Shown here: positions 33,807-43,036 of the stretch, in pieces
Layout of the letters: each line of letters opens with the position of its first letter
How positions within the stretch are numbered: the stretch's first letter is position 1
NCBI RefSeq assembly: GCF_900184995.1
Contig: NZ_LT860097.1
Span: 186,001-250,000, forward strand
Direction: 5' to 3'
Origin: Konateibacter massiliensis
GTDB lineage: Bacteria > Bacillota > Clostridia > Lachnospirales > Lachnospiraceae
Length of the DNA: 64,000 nucleotides
Program-made: the position numbers and the translations under genes
The notes under the pieces: generated by a model
The model's database searches: none
What the model was told of the DNA's origin: nothing
The model's input: the letters and a program-made list of their open reading frames with translations, nothing else

Positions 33807-35141
33807 ATGAAAAAGAGACTACTAAGTGTGTTACTAGCTGCAACAATGGCTGCGTCACTTATGGCAGGCTGCGGCAGTCAAACAACAACAACGACGGATA
33901 CTTCGGCTGCTGGGGTGGCAGAAACTGAAAGTACAAAGGAATCGGGCGATAAAGTGAAGTTGTCAATCTATGCACAGTATGCAGATGATGACACCAGAAT
34001 TCCATATGATTATGCAGTAGAGCAATTGGCAAAAGAATATCCAAATGTTGAATTAGAATTAATTGTGCAATCACAAGATGATGGTATGACACTTTCTACC
34101 TTGGCAGCTTCCAATAATCTGCCGGATATCTTTCAGGCAGGAACAGAAATTATTAACTCATTAAGAGAGACAAATCAGGTTATGATTTTAAATGATGTAG
34201 CAAAAGAAACGGGCTTCGAAGATAAAGTATATGATAGCTGTAAAGAATTATTATACGCGGATGATGGAAATATCTACGCTTTCCCTTATGCAGGTCAGGA
34301 ATATGTATTATGGTATTATAATAAGGCAATATTTAAAGCTTGTGGTTTAGAAGTACCAAAGACTTATGAAGAATTATTAAAATGCATTGAGGTTTTTAAC
34401 AGCAGCGGTATTACCCCTATGTCTATGTTTGGCCAGGAAGGCTGGGTTACAACTGCAATGTATGATGCAATTGCGACCAGATATACGGCAGGCGGAATTA
34501 AAGATTTAGATGAAGGAAAAGCTCAGATTACAGATCAGGCATATGTAGATGCAGCAAACACGATGAGCCAGCTAGTAAATGCCGGCATGTTCTCAGCGGA
34601 TGTATCAAATACAAACTATGACCAGGCTTCCGCGTTGTTCTTAGAAAGAGGAGCGGCAATGTTCTTAAACGGACAGTGGTACATTGAAGATGCTACAAAG
34701 GCACTTGGTGAAGATGTGGGTTGGATGTATTACCCGGCACCGGATGAAGCGTCCTATGAAGCCGGTAAAACAGTATTTGCAGGCGGTGGTTCTACGAGCG
34801 GCTATGCGGTAAATCCGGATTCCGAAAATGCTGAATTGGCAGCCGAAGTAGCAGCTTTTATTTCAGAAAAGTATTGTGAAGCAAAAGTTCTTTATCGCTC
34901 GAATCCACTTGTTGCGGTAGACACAGGTGTAACGGCTGAAACGGAATTGACACCAATGATGCAGGAATTATCAGATGTTATTCCGACGATAACATCAACG
35001 ACTAAATTTACATGGGGATTAACAAATTCAATCTTTAATACAGGTATTATGGATCAGACAAAGTTTTTATTATCTACCCAATATACAGCAGATGAATTTG
35101 TAGAAGAAATGGACTCTGTAATCAAACGAATGAATGATTAG
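33807..35141 (+). CDS. Extracellular sugar-binding lipoprotein (family 1 solute-binding)
   Basis: This 444-residue binding protein has a lipoprotein signal (MKKRLLSVLLAATMAASLMAGC, Cys22) and a Thr-rich linker. The body resembles sugar-binding proteins of the CUT1 importers: YAQYADDDTRIPYDYAVEQL, DIFQAGTEI, YAFPYAGQEYVLWYYNKAIF, PKTYEELLKC and NGQWYIEDA. ATG 33807 has GGAGATGG upstream; an earlier ATG at 33771 lacks a site and would spoil the signal peptide. It supplies the permeases at 35213-36972. A full-length paralogue lies at 40374. Confidence 0.9.
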   Translation: MKKRLLSVLLAATMAASLMAGCGSQTTTTTDTSAAGVAETESTKESGDKVKLSIYAQYADDDTRIPYDYAVEQLAKEYPNVELELIVQSQDDGMTLSTLAASNNLPDIFQAGTEIINSLRETNQVMILNDVAKETGFEDKVYDSCKELLYADDGNIYAFPYAGQEYVLWYYNKAIFKACGLEVPKTYEELLKCIEVFNSSGITPMSMFGQEGWVTTAMYDAIATRYTAGGIKDLDEGKAQITDQAYVDAANTMSQLVNAGMFSADVSNTNYDQASALFLERGAAMFLNGQWYIEDATKALGEDVGWMYYPAPDEASYEAGKTVFAGGGSTSGYAVNPDSENAELAAEVAAFISEKYCEAKVLYRSNPLVAVDTGVTAETELTPMMQELSDVIPTITSTTKFTWGLTNSIFNTGIMDQTKFLLSTQYTADEFVEEMDSVIKRMND

Positions 35142-35152
35142 CTAAAGAAAGC

Positions 35153-35180
35153 GGGCATTTCTTTTGAGGAAGGAATGCCC
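35153..35180 (+). terminator. Hairpin after the binding-protein gene
   Basis: GGGCATT (35153-35159) pairs with AATGCCC (35174-35180), with further CTTT/AAGG-type pairing inside. No strong T run follows. As in the first importer, it lies between the binding-protein and permease genes and probably tunes their relative expression. Confidence 0.6.
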
Positions 35181-35212
35181 CTTATATTTGTAATAGTAGA
35201 AAGGAAGAGTCA

Positions 35213-36136
35213 ATGAAAAAATTTAGGAGTAATAAATTGGCAATTGCATGTTTTACATTGCCGGCATTAATCATTTTTGTGACTTTTGTATTTATTCCGA
35301 TTATTCAAGTATTTATTTATAGCTTTACAAAATGGAATGGTATAAGCGGGGCAGTTTTTACCGGATTAGCAAATTATATGAGATTATTTACAGATAATCT
35401 TTTTTATACATCAAATAAGAATATGATTATTTTTGCAGTTATAGTTACCGTATATCAAATGATACTTGCAACTATATTTGCGCTGGCGGTATCCAATACC
35501 AAGATTAAGGCAAGAAAGTTTTTCAGAGTTGCCTACTTTATTCCGGTTGTTTTATCGGTAACGGTAGTGTGCCAGCTATGGCTGTCAATCTTTAATACAG
35601 AAAGCGGACTGTTCAATCAAATTTTAAAAAGTATGGGTATTGATTTTAGGCAGAATTGGCTAAGTGATCGATACAAATCCATATATGTAATCGCATTTGT
35701 GAATGCGTGGCAGTGGATGGGCTATCAATTTGCATTGATTTGTGCAGGCATTAAATCAATTTCTACCGATTATTACGAGGCAGCACAAATTGACGGAGCA
35801 ACTACAGTCGTTGCACATCGAAAAATAACAATTCCTCTTTTAGCAGAAACTTATAAGAGCTGCCTGGTTATTGCAATAACAGGCGGAATAAAGGCGTTTA
35901 CAGAAATGTTTATTATGACAAAAGGCGGACCCGGAACTTCAACCTATACTTTGGCATATATGATGTACAGCGCTGCATTTAGAAGTAAAGAATATGGTTA
36001 CGGTTTGGCATCTGCCAGTATTTTGGTGTTAGAGTGCCTTATGGCAATTGTAGTAATCAATGCATTGTTTAAAAAATCGGAAGCAGATGTAGTAAAAACT
36101 AGAAAATTCAGAATAAGAAAGGAGAAAACAGCATGA
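35213..36136 (+). CDS. Sugar ABC transporter permease (UgpA/MalF type)
   Basis: This 307-residue CUT1 permease has six membrane segments. The conserved cytoplasmic coupling loop reads DYYEAAQIDGATTVVAHRKITIPLL (residues about 183-207), the EAA motif. RBS AAAGGAAGAG precedes ATG 35213. It pairs with the next gene; the stop overlaps that start by four bases (ATGA). Confidence 0.91.
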   Translation: MKKFRSNKLAIACFTLPALIIFVTFVFIPIIQVFIYSFTKWNGISGAVFTGLANYMRLFTDNLFYTSNKNMIIFAVIVTVYQMILATIFALAVSNTKIKARKFFRVAYFIPVVLSVTVVCQLWLSIFNTESGLFNQILKSMGIDFRQNWLSDRYKSIYVIAFVNAWQWMGYQFALICAGIKSISTDYYEAAQIDGATTVVAHRKITIPLLAETYKSCLVIAITGGIKAFTEMFIMTKGGPGTSTYTLAYMMYSAAFRSKEYGYGLASASILVLECLMAIVVINALFKKSEADVVKTRKFRIRKEKTA

Positions 36137-36972
36137 AAACAAAGTCAAAAGCAGGAAGAATCATTTTTTCTATTTTCTTATGGGCATATGCAGTATTCTC
36201 TTTGTATCCGTTAGTATGGATGATATTTTATTCTTTTAAAAATAATCAGGAAATTTTTGTAACAAATCCATATGGCATTCCGACAACATTTCGTTGGGAA
36301 AATTATGTGAATGCATGGAACAAATATGATGTACCTACATACTTCTTTAACAGTATTTTGGTGGCGACAGGAACCGTTATCATCACATTACTATGCGCAC
36401 TGCTGTTCTCCTATGCAACGTGCAGAATGGAATTTAAGGGAAGGGGAGCACTGGCTATTTTAGTTTCTACAGGGATGTTTATTCCGGTGCAGGCTATTTT
36501 AATTCCACTTGTTAAAATCGTGCAGGGCTTACAATTATCGGATACAAGATGGTCGCTTATTTTGCCTTATGTGGCAATTAATCTTGCGTTTTCAACGATG
36601 GTATATCATGGCTTCCTAAAAGGGATACCTTTAGAATTAGAAGAGGCAGCCTGCATAGACGGGGCGAATATTTATCAGACCTTTTTCAAAATTATAGCTC
36701 CTTTAGTGAGACCGGCAACAGCAACCTTAGCAATTTATGTGTTCCTTGCCGCATGGAATGAATTTATTCTGGCGAATGTATTGGTAGGAAGTAATGCAGC
36801 ATTAAAAACTCTGCCTCTCGGCGTCTTATTTTTCCAGGGACAGTTTACGACTGACTGGGGCGGAATGGGAGCAACAATGGTAATTGCCAGCTTACCGGCT
36901 ATCCTGATCTATATTATATTCAGTGATAAGGTTGAAAAGGCAATGACAATCGGCGGAGCAGTAAAAGGCTAA
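36133..36972 (+). CDS. Sugar ABC transporter permease (UgpE/MalG type)
   Basis: This 279-residue CUT1 permease has six membrane segments. The coupling loop LELEEAACIDGANIYQTFFKIIAPL is at residues about 164-188 and the typical C-terminal helix reads FSDKVEKAMTIGGAVKG. No ATPase gene is present in this cluster. Importers of this kind usually share a general MsmK-type ATPase encoded elsewhere. Confidence 0.91.
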   Translation: MKTKSKAGRIIFSIFLWAYAVFSLYPLVWMIFYSFKNNQEIFVTNPYGIPTTFRWENYVNAWNKYDVPTYFFNSILVATGTVIITLLCALLFSYATCRMEFKGRGALAILVSTGMFIPVQAILIPLVKIVQGLQLSDTRWSLILPYVAINLAFSTMVYHGFLKGIPLELEEAACIDGANIYQTFFKIIAPLVRPATATLAIYVFLAAWNEFILANVLVGSNAALKTLPLGVLFFQGQFTTDWGGMGATMVIASLPAILIYIIFSDKVEKAMTIGGAVKG

Positions 36973-37039
36973 AGAAAACGTGTACTTTATAGAAGGTTTC
37001 TATTATAATGATAAAAAGATAATAGAGGTGGTGGGATAA

Positions 37040-38800
37040 ATGTTACAAAGATTAAAAAAACAAATTTATAATGTTTCATTAAAATATAAAATTGCTTTTA
37101 TTTCTCTTGTGGTAGCACTTATCCCTCTTTTATTATTTGCGATTATTATGACCCAGATGTATAACAAGGCAATCACAGAGAGAAGCAGACAAAATATGGA
37201 AGAAAACAGTTCTGTTATGTCTGACCGTATTGAAAAAGTTTTTTCAAATGCCGAAACCTGTTCCAATTATCTTGCGTTAAATATTAATTCTGTTATGGAT
37301 GAAGAATTAATTGAGGTTACAAGGGATGGAAGAATTTTAGGAGAGCTGAATAGCGCAGGCATTATTTTTACAGAAATGGAATCCATTGTGTATATGAATG
37401 TGAATGGGAGTGTTTATACGACAGATCCCTATATGACTGTAACGGCACAGGAGATTCAGGCGTCCCCCTATTATGAGCAGGTAAAAGAAACGACGGGTAA
37501 AACCATTCTTTTTAGTATTGAAAAAGGATTTTTATATGACGAATTAGAAAATTCCGATGTAATTACATTCGGAAAGAAAATTATCGAGAAGGAATCGGGA
37601 GAAACATTAGGTTATCTATTCATTAATATAATGTCAGATGAGATAGAGAAATATTTTGACAATAAAGTAAGTTATTATTATCTTGCAGATGCAAATGATT
37701 ACCTGGTTCATACCAAAGAAATGGAGGCAGATGACAAGAAGCTGTATAACCTGATTTTAAGTGAAAAGCTTTTAGATAACTCAAATAGCCAGACCTTCAA
37801 AATGCAGGGAAATAATTATTTGTATACCTCACTAAAATGTGATGAATATGAAATGAGAGTCATCGGAATTACAAATCTGGATGAGTTTAATGTTGAATTT
37901 TTAGATATTGTATATACCTTTTTGTGGATTGGCAGTATCATTGCCATTCTTCTTGTTGTATTTATTTTTTTCCTTACGGAATTCATTACAAGACCATTGG
38001 TCATTCTGAAAAAGGGTGCAGAAGAAATAGCCAACGGGAATATGCAGGTTCGCTTTGAATTCAAGACAGGAGATGAAATCGGTAAGCTGGGGACTATATT
38101 TAATTATATGACGGGAGAAATAGTCGCGTTATTACAAAGAGTGGATGAAGAGGCGAAGAAAAAAAGAGAATATGAATTAGCACTGATTCAAGAACAGGTA
38201 AAACCACATTTTTTATATAATACGTTAGAGATTATTATTATGCTGCTTCAGATGAATAAAAATAAAACAGCCCAAAGGGTAACGAAAAAACTGGCTGATT
38301 ATTATAAAAATTCTTTATCAAACAGTGAGGAAATTGTTCCTTTGGAGAAGGAAATAAGAATTGTACAGGATTATTTAGAACTTCAATTAATGCGTTATGA
38401 GGATAAATTTACCTATGATATAAGTGTGGGGAAAGGGACAGGTACAGTGGAAATTCCTAAAATGACATTGCAGCCTCTTATAGAAAATGCCATATATCAT
38501 GGATTGAAATACAAAGAAGAGTGGGGAAATATTTCGATTATAAGTCAAAATCTTGGAACGGTTGTTGAAATAATCGTGAAGGATAACGGAATTGGAATGA
38601 AAGAGGAAACATTGCAGAAAATGCTTGAGTTAAAGGACAAGCCGCAAGGTCATTTCGGTGTGTACAGCGTTGACCATCGTCTTAAACTATTTTATGGAGA
38701 AGGATTTGGAATTGAGGTAACAAGTGAGTATCAGGTAGGTACCCAGATTAAGGTTACCATTCCAAGTGGTGATATGTATGATAAAAATAATGATTGTTGA
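37040..38800 (+). CDS. Sensor histidine kinase (YesM type)
   Basis: This 586-residue kinase has membrane helix 1 at residues 18-38, an extracellular sensing region (about 40-290), helix 2 at about 295-318 and a HAMP domain (about 318-370). The His_kinase region has phospho-acceptor H390 in QVKPHFLYNTLE, and the ATPase domain has PLIENAIYHGLKY and VKDNGIGM. It senses an extracellular or membrane-side ligand and phosphorylates the response regulator, whose gene overlaps its end. TATAAT at 37004-37009 may be its own -10. It is placed between the importer and the membrane-anchored binding protein, so those proteins may present the ligand. Confidence 0.92.
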   Translation: MLQRLKKQIYNVSLKYKIAFISLVVALIPLLLFAIIMTQMYNKAITERSRQNMEENSSVMSDRIEKVFSNAETCSNYLALNINSVMDEELIEVTRDGRILGELNSAGIIFTEMESIVYMNVNGSVYTTDPYMTVTAQEIQASPYYEQVKETTGKTILFSIEKGFLYDELENSDVITFGKKIIEKESGETLGYLFINIMSDEIEKYFDNKVSYYYLADANDYLVHTKEMEADDKKLYNLILSEKLLDNSNSQTFKMQGNNYLYTSLKCDEYEMRVIGITNLDEFNVEFLDIVYTFLWIGSIIAILLVVFIFFLTEFITRPLVILKKGAEEIANGNMQVRFEFKTGDEIGKLGTIFNYMTGEIVALLQRVDEEAKKKREYELALIQEQVKPHFLYNTLEIIIMLLQMNKNKTAQRVTKKLADYYKNSLSNSEEIVPLEKEIRIVQDYLELQLMRYEDKFTYDISVGKGTGTVEIPKMTLQPLIENAIYHGLKYKEEWGNISIISQNLGTVVEIIVKDNGIGMKEETLQKMLELKDKPQGHFGVYSVDHRLKLFYGEGFGIEVTSEYQVGTQIKVTIPSGDMYDKNNDC

Positions 38801-40349
38801 TGATATGCCTATTTTTCTGGAATATTTGCGCGGCTGTATTGACTGGGAAGCTTATGGATTTGAGATATGCTGTGAGGCTCACGACGGAAGAGAAGCCTTG
38901 GAGCTTTTTACAACCTATTATCCAGACATTGTGCTGACGGATATAACGATGCCTTATACAAACGGGCTGGAATTATCAGAGATTATAGTTGCCAATTATC
39001 CGGAAACCTCCGTAATTTTAATTACCGGTAACAATGAGTTTGAATATGCCAGAAAGGCAGTGAAAATCGGTGTTTGCGATTATATAGTAAAACCCTTTGA
39101 AAAGGAAGAGCTGCTGCTTAGCCTGTTGAAGCTGCAGGATAATATAAATAGGGCACTGGAATTAAAAACGATTCAGCAGGAGGATGAATTTGTTAAGAAG
39201 GAAGAGGTTCTTCGAAGACTTATATATTCAAAAGGAAACATGGAAGAATCAGCAGCATTACATCAGTTAAAGAAGAGGAAAATTGAATTCATTTCTAACT
39301 GCTTTTTGGTGTATACAATCAAAATAGATTTATATCAAAACATAGCAGAGTACGAAACAAAGCTAAACTGGGAAAAAATTATTGTAAATATGTTGGGTGA
39401 AATGATAGATATTGATGGAACTTATATGACTTTTTCGGATTTTGAGAACAATATTGTTTCTATATTAAATTTTGATTCCCAGCAGACGATGAAAAAATTC
39501 AAAGAATATGAGTTTCAGGATTTAATTAAAATGGTAAAAGACTATTTGGGGCTGAATATCACGATAGGTGTCAGTGACTATTGCGATGGAATTATGGAAA
39601 TACAAAAAGGTTATTACCAGACCATTCGAGCAATCGGTATGAACAGCGGGCAGACAGCAGGAAAAATTTTGGATTATAAGAGGCTGGATTTGCAAGAAAA
39701 TCATGAGTTTTATTCTTGGGACGTGGTAGACAATATTAATCGATATTTAGATATCAATGACGAGGCAGCATTAACCCAAATTTTGGAGGATGAATTAGTC
39801 CGGGTAGAAAGTTTTCATGACGATGAGGTGTATACCCTGACATGCATAAGTTTATTCAGTATATTGTTATCTAATATTGTTAAAAACGGACGTGAGGTGA
39901 TGGATATATTCGGAAAAGACTACACGTATTACGAACTGTTAAGAAGCGGTATCGGCAATCAACGGAAAAAAGAATTTGTAATGAATTGTTACAATAGGGT
40001 GATTCGATACGAAGCAAAAAATAAATTATCCAAGACCTATGAAGTTGCAAATCGTGCAAAAAATTATATTGAAGAAAATTATACAAATCCGGAAATGGGA
40101 ATTGCAGATATTTCAAAAAGCTTATTAGTAAATCAAACGTATTTACGAAAAATGTTTAAAAGTGAAATGAATATGACGTTAAGTGAGTATATCACCAAAT
40201 TCAGAATGGAAAAAGCTCAAAAGCTAATCAGAGAGACGGACTATAAATTGTTTGAAATTGCCGAAAAAGTCGGTTATCATGATGTGAGTTATTTCAGTAA
40301 ATGTTTTAAAAAGTATTACGGAATATCACCGAAAACGGTTAGTAAGTAG
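38778..40349 (+). CDS. Response regulator with AraC output domain (YesN type)
   Basis: This 523-residue regulator has a receiver at residues 1-125, with acidic pair D8/D9, phospho-acceptor D55 in VLTDITMP and Lys in DYIVKPFEKEE. A middle region (about 135-410) of unknown fold follows. The C-terminal AraC double helix-turn-helix is at about 420-520 (GIADISKSLLVNQTYLRKMFKSEMN and LFEIAEKVGYHDVSYFSKCFKKYYGISP). I use ATG 38778, 23 bases before the kinase stop; GTG codons at 38766 and 38769 are alternatives. It probably activates the importer promoter at 33695-33723. Confidence 0.92.
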   Translation: MIKIMIVDDMPIFLEYLRGCIDWEAYGFEICCEAHDGREALELFTTYYPDIVLTDITMPYTNGLELSEIIVANYPETSVILITGNNEFEYARKAVKIGVCDYIVKPFEKEELLLSLLKLQDNINRALELKTIQQEDEFVKKEEVLRRLIYSKGNMEESAALHQLKKRKIEFISNCFLVYTIKIDLYQNIAEYETKLNWEKIIVNMLGEMIDIDGTYMTFSDFENNIVSILNFDSQQTMKKFKEYEFQDLIKMVKDYLGLNITIGVSDYCDGIMEIQKGYYQTIRAIGMNSGQTAGKILDYKRLDLQENHEFYSWDVVDNINRYLDINDEAALTQILEDELVRVESFHDDEVYTLTCISLFSILLSNIVKNGREVMDIFGKDYTYYELLRSGIGNQRKKEFVMNCYNRVIRYEAKNKLSKTYEVANRAKNYIEENYTNPEMGIADISKSLLVNQTYLRKMFKSEMNMTLSEYITKFRMEKAQKLIRETDYKLFEIAEKVGYHDVSYFSKCFKKYYGISPKTVSK

Positions 40350-40373
40350 CAGTTGATGGAGGAAGCAAAGATT

Positions 40374-41684
40374 ATGGGGAAGGGAAGAAGATATGTTATT
40401 GCAGCATTAATAATATTAGCTGTGGTTGCGGTACTATTTTTGCGAAATAGAGACAAAACAGTAATCAAAGAACCAGAGATAGCAGAAAATGAAGAAGTCA
40501 CATTAAGGATTTACGCTCAATATGCGGATGATGAAACAAAATTCCCATATGATTACGCGGTTGAAAAATTAAAAGAAGCTTACCCGAATATAAAATTAGA
40601 ACTGGATATACAGGCTCAAGATGACGGAGATAAGCTTCAAACTTATGCCGTGACAGGAAACTTGCCTGATATTTATCAGGCCGGCAGACAACAAATTCAC
40701 TCCTTCAAGACGTCAGGAAATATTATGATATTAAATGATGCGGCTAAAAGTACAGGCTTTCTTGATAAAGTATCAGAAAACGCAGAATCTATCCTATATG
40801 ATACAGATGGCAATATTTATGCATTTCCTTATGCCGGAAATGAAGTAGTGGTATGGTATTATAACAAAGCCCTTTTTGAAGAGTACAATCTCGAAGTGCC
40901 AAAAACATACGAAGAGCTTTTAACCGTAATAAAAGTTTTTAAAGAAAACGGTATTATTCCGATGGCACTTTTTGGAAAGGAAAAGTGGGTTACTACTGCC
41001 TTTTATGATATCATTGCTACGAGATTTGAAAGAGAAGGCATAGATAAATTGGACAAGGGGAATGAAAGAATGCTTAGTGACGGGTATGCACAAGCGGCTG
41101 AGATTGTATCTCAAATGGCGCATGCAGGCTTATTTAGCGATAATGTTACAAGCATTACATATGATCAGGCATCCGAACTGTTTTATTCGGGAAAGGCAGC
41201 GATGATGATAAACGGACAATGGGAGATGGAATCTGCATATAAGGCAATGGGGGAGGATGTAGACTGGATGTATTATCCGTCATATGATTTGGAGTCCTAT
41301 GAAAGTACAAAAGATGTATGGGTGGGCGGCGGAACAATCGGAGGTTATGCAGTAAATCCGAATTCTCCAAACAGCGAACTCGCAGTGGAAGTGGCTGCCT
41401 TTCTGGCAGAAAAATACTGCGAAGCGAAATATATATATCAATCCAACCCTTTTGTGACGCTGGATATTAGTGATAATCCCATTAACCCCTTTAATAATAT
41501 GACGAAACGATTGCTGGAAGAGACGAAGGAGGCCAGTTATACTCGCTTTACATGGGGACTGTCCAATGCCGATTTTAAGAAAGCAATAGAAGAACAGTCA
41601 CAGCTATTGCTAATTCCACAATATACGTCAGAAGAATTTATTAATCAGATGAATCAGGTTTTAGATAAACTCACGAGTGATTGA
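40374..41684 (+). CDS. Membrane-anchored paralogue of the sugar-binding protein
   Basis: This 436-residue protein aligns along its length with the lipoprotein at 33807: YAQYADDETKFPYDYAV, NLPDIYQAGRQ, YAFPYAGNEVVVWYYNKALF, NGQWEMESAYKAMGEDVDWMYYP and a QYTSEEF end. Its N-terminus is different. MGKGRRYVIAALIILAVVAVLF is a basic start plus one membrane helix with no lipobox Cys, so it appears held by an uncleaved helix. Start ATG 40374 lies ten bases after GGAGG. It directly follows the response regulator gene and precedes a terminator. It may serve as a sensor partner for the kinase or as a second receptor for the importer. Confidence 0.85.
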   Translation: MGKGRRYVIAALIILAVVAVLFLRNRDKTVIKEPEIAENEEVTLRIYAQYADDETKFPYDYAVEKLKEAYPNIKLELDIQAQDDGDKLQTYAVTGNLPDIYQAGRQQIHSFKTSGNIMILNDAAKSTGFLDKVSENAESILYDTDGNIYAFPYAGNEVVVWYYNKALFEEYNLEVPKTYEELLTVIKVFKENGIIPMALFGKEKWVTTAFYDIIATRFEREGIDKLDKGNERMLSDGYAQAAEIVSQMAHAGLFSDNVTSITYDQASELFYSGKAAMMINGQWEMESAYKAMGEDVDWMYYPSYDLESYESTKDVWVGGGTIGGYAVNPNSPNSELAVEVAAFLAEKYCEAKYIYQSNPFVTLDISDNPINPFNNMTKRLLEETKEASYTRFTWGLSNADFKKAIEEQSQLLLIPQYTSEEFINQMNQVLDKLTSD

Positions 41685-41703
41685 GATTTTGCAACTAAAT
41701 TGT

Positions 41704-41801
41704 GCGTGTGACCGTTGGTGATATGCGCACCCACGCGGGGAAAATGTAGGCTGAGCCAAGCGTGCTCAGCCCGAGAATGTGCTAAGGCACATTCTTTTTT
41801 T
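41704..41801 (+). terminator. Triple-hairpin intergenic element ending in a terminator
   Basis: Three stems follow each other: GCGTG/CACGC-type pairing (41704-41737), GGCTGAGC/GCTCAGCC (41749-41771) and GAATGTGC/GCACATTC (41775-41794) followed by seven T. The last is a clear terminator for the binding-protein gene, facing the convergent aminotransferase. The whole unit resembles 59255-59333 and may be a dispersed repeat. Confidence 0.75.
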
Positions 41802-41802
41802 C

Positions 41803-42906
41803 TTAATCCTGCTCTAAACACGCCAATATACAAGCAATCAATTCATCATTTTTCTCCGGTTCCATAAAACAAAAGCGGAAGAACTTATTGCTCAAAAACG
41901 GAAAGGTAGAACAGTCGCGTATCATCAGATTTTTGCGGATAGCAGCATCAAATAAGTCGTGTGAGGTCAAATTTTTTCTCAAAATCTTAACCAGCATAAA
42001 ATTAGCCGTAGGCTGATAGGCATGTAGGCCCTCTCTTTTGCTGAGAAGAGTATAAATTCTTTCTCTCTCGGAAGAAATTAACTGCTTGGTCTGCTCAATG
42101 TATTCTGTATCCGTAAACATAATGCTTCCGGCAACCTCAGCAAGACTGTTGATTGTCCACGGGTTTTTTCTTTTATTAATTTCTTTTATTAAATCCATAT
42201 TGCCGCTTATGGCATAGCCTAGTCTAAGACCCGGTGCCGCAAAAAACTTGGATATTCCCCTTAAAATAATCAGGTTATTGTAATAAAGGGTGAGAGGAAC
42301 ACATTCGATTTCCTCCATATTATCGGCAAATTCTACATAGGTCTCATCAATCATCACAAAGATATCATGCTGCTTACAGTGATCTAGAATCAACCTCATC
42401 TGTTCGTTTGTGACAGAGGTAGAGGTTGGATTGTTCGGATTACAAATTACGAGCAGGTCAATTCCTTCATGAAGATGGGTTAAAAAGTCGCCCACATTGA
42501 TTTTGAAGCCTTCCTCTTCTTTTAACGGATAATAGAGGGAGGTTCCGCCTCCGAGTGAAATCTCACGCTCATATTCCGAGTAGGTAGGTCCGAGGATAAG
42601 CGCCTTTTGAGGATGCTTTATCTGAATAAATAGGGATATCAGCTCAGTCGAGCCATTTCCTACAATAATCTGTGAATAGTCGCAGCCTGCATAAGCGGCG
42701 ATGCATTTTCGAAGGGAGGTGTATTCCCTGTCTGGGTAAGACGTGATGGCATCAATCTTATCGGATAAAGTCTTTCTCAATAGAGGAGAAACACCGAGCG
42801 GATTTACATTTGCGCTAAAGCTTGTAATGTTTTCTTTTTTTATTCCGTAGGCAGCCTCAATTGCCTCTAAATCGCTGCCGTGAAAATGGTCGGAATGTCG
42901 TATCAT
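41803..42906 (-). CDS. PLP-dependent aminotransferase (CobD / histidinol-phosphate aminotransferase-like)
   Basis: This 367-residue fold-type I PLP enzyme has the N-terminal HFHGSDLEAIEAAYGI and FSANVNPLGVSP, as in threonine-phosphate decarboxylases (CobD). Other motifs are NGSTELI, ICNPNNPTS, the Asp in VMIDETYVEF, the PLP lysine in RGISKFFAAPGLRLGY and the substrate Arg in FFRFCF. CobD makes aminopropanol phosphate for cobalamin; HisC transaminates histidinol phosphate. No cobalamin or histidine genes are nearby, so the choice rests on the N-terminus. The gene is monocistronic and divergent from the DUF5717 locus. Confidence 0.78.
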   Translation of the reverse strand: MIRHSDHFHGSDLEAIEAAYGIKKENITSFSANVNPLGVSPLLRKTLSDKIDAITSYPDREYTSLRKCIAAYAGCDYSQIIVGNGSTELISLFIQIKHPQKALILGPTYSEYEREISLGGGTSLYYPLKEEEGFKINVGDFLTHLHEGIDLLVICNPNNPTSTSVTNEQMRLILDHCKQHDIFVMIDETYVEFADNMEEIECVPLTLYYNNLIILRGISKFFAAPGLRLGYAISGNMDLIKEINKRKNPWTINSLAEVAGSIMFTDTEYIEQTKQLISSERERIYTLLSKREGLHAYQPTANFMLVKILRKNLTSHDLFDAAIRKNLMIRDCSTFPFLSNKFFRFCFMEPEKNDELIACILACLEQD

Positions 42907-42946
42907 AAAAACTCCTTTCTGACGAAACCGTAAAATAAGTCGGATA

Positions 42947-42976
42947 TTGCACGAAGTATAGTTATAGTGTTATAAT
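42947..42976 (+). promoter_or_regulatory. Promoter of the DUF5717-DUF5716 locus
   Basis: TTGCAC (42947-42952), an 18-base spacer and TATAAT (42971-42976), about 60 bases before the GTG start at 43037. It nearly abuts the divergent promoter at 42981-43008, so the two units may be co-regulated or compete. Confidence 0.55.
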
Positions 42977-42980
42977 GAAT

Positions 42981-43008
42981 ATTATATCTATTTTGCTGCA
43001 AAAATCAA
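42981..43008 (-). promoter_or_regulatory. Promoter of the aminotransferase gene
   Basis: TTGATT (rc of 43003-43008), a 16-base spacer and TATAAT (rc of 42981-42986) lie on the minus strand. Confidence 0.55.
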
Positions 43009-43036
43009 TAAACAATAAAGAGGGACTAAAAAGTGG

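Noticed and set aside
41803-42906. Part of a cobalamin operon
   Set aside because: The CobD-like gene stands alone; no cobalamin genes and no cobalamin riboswitch are adjacent, so only the enzyme family is assigned.
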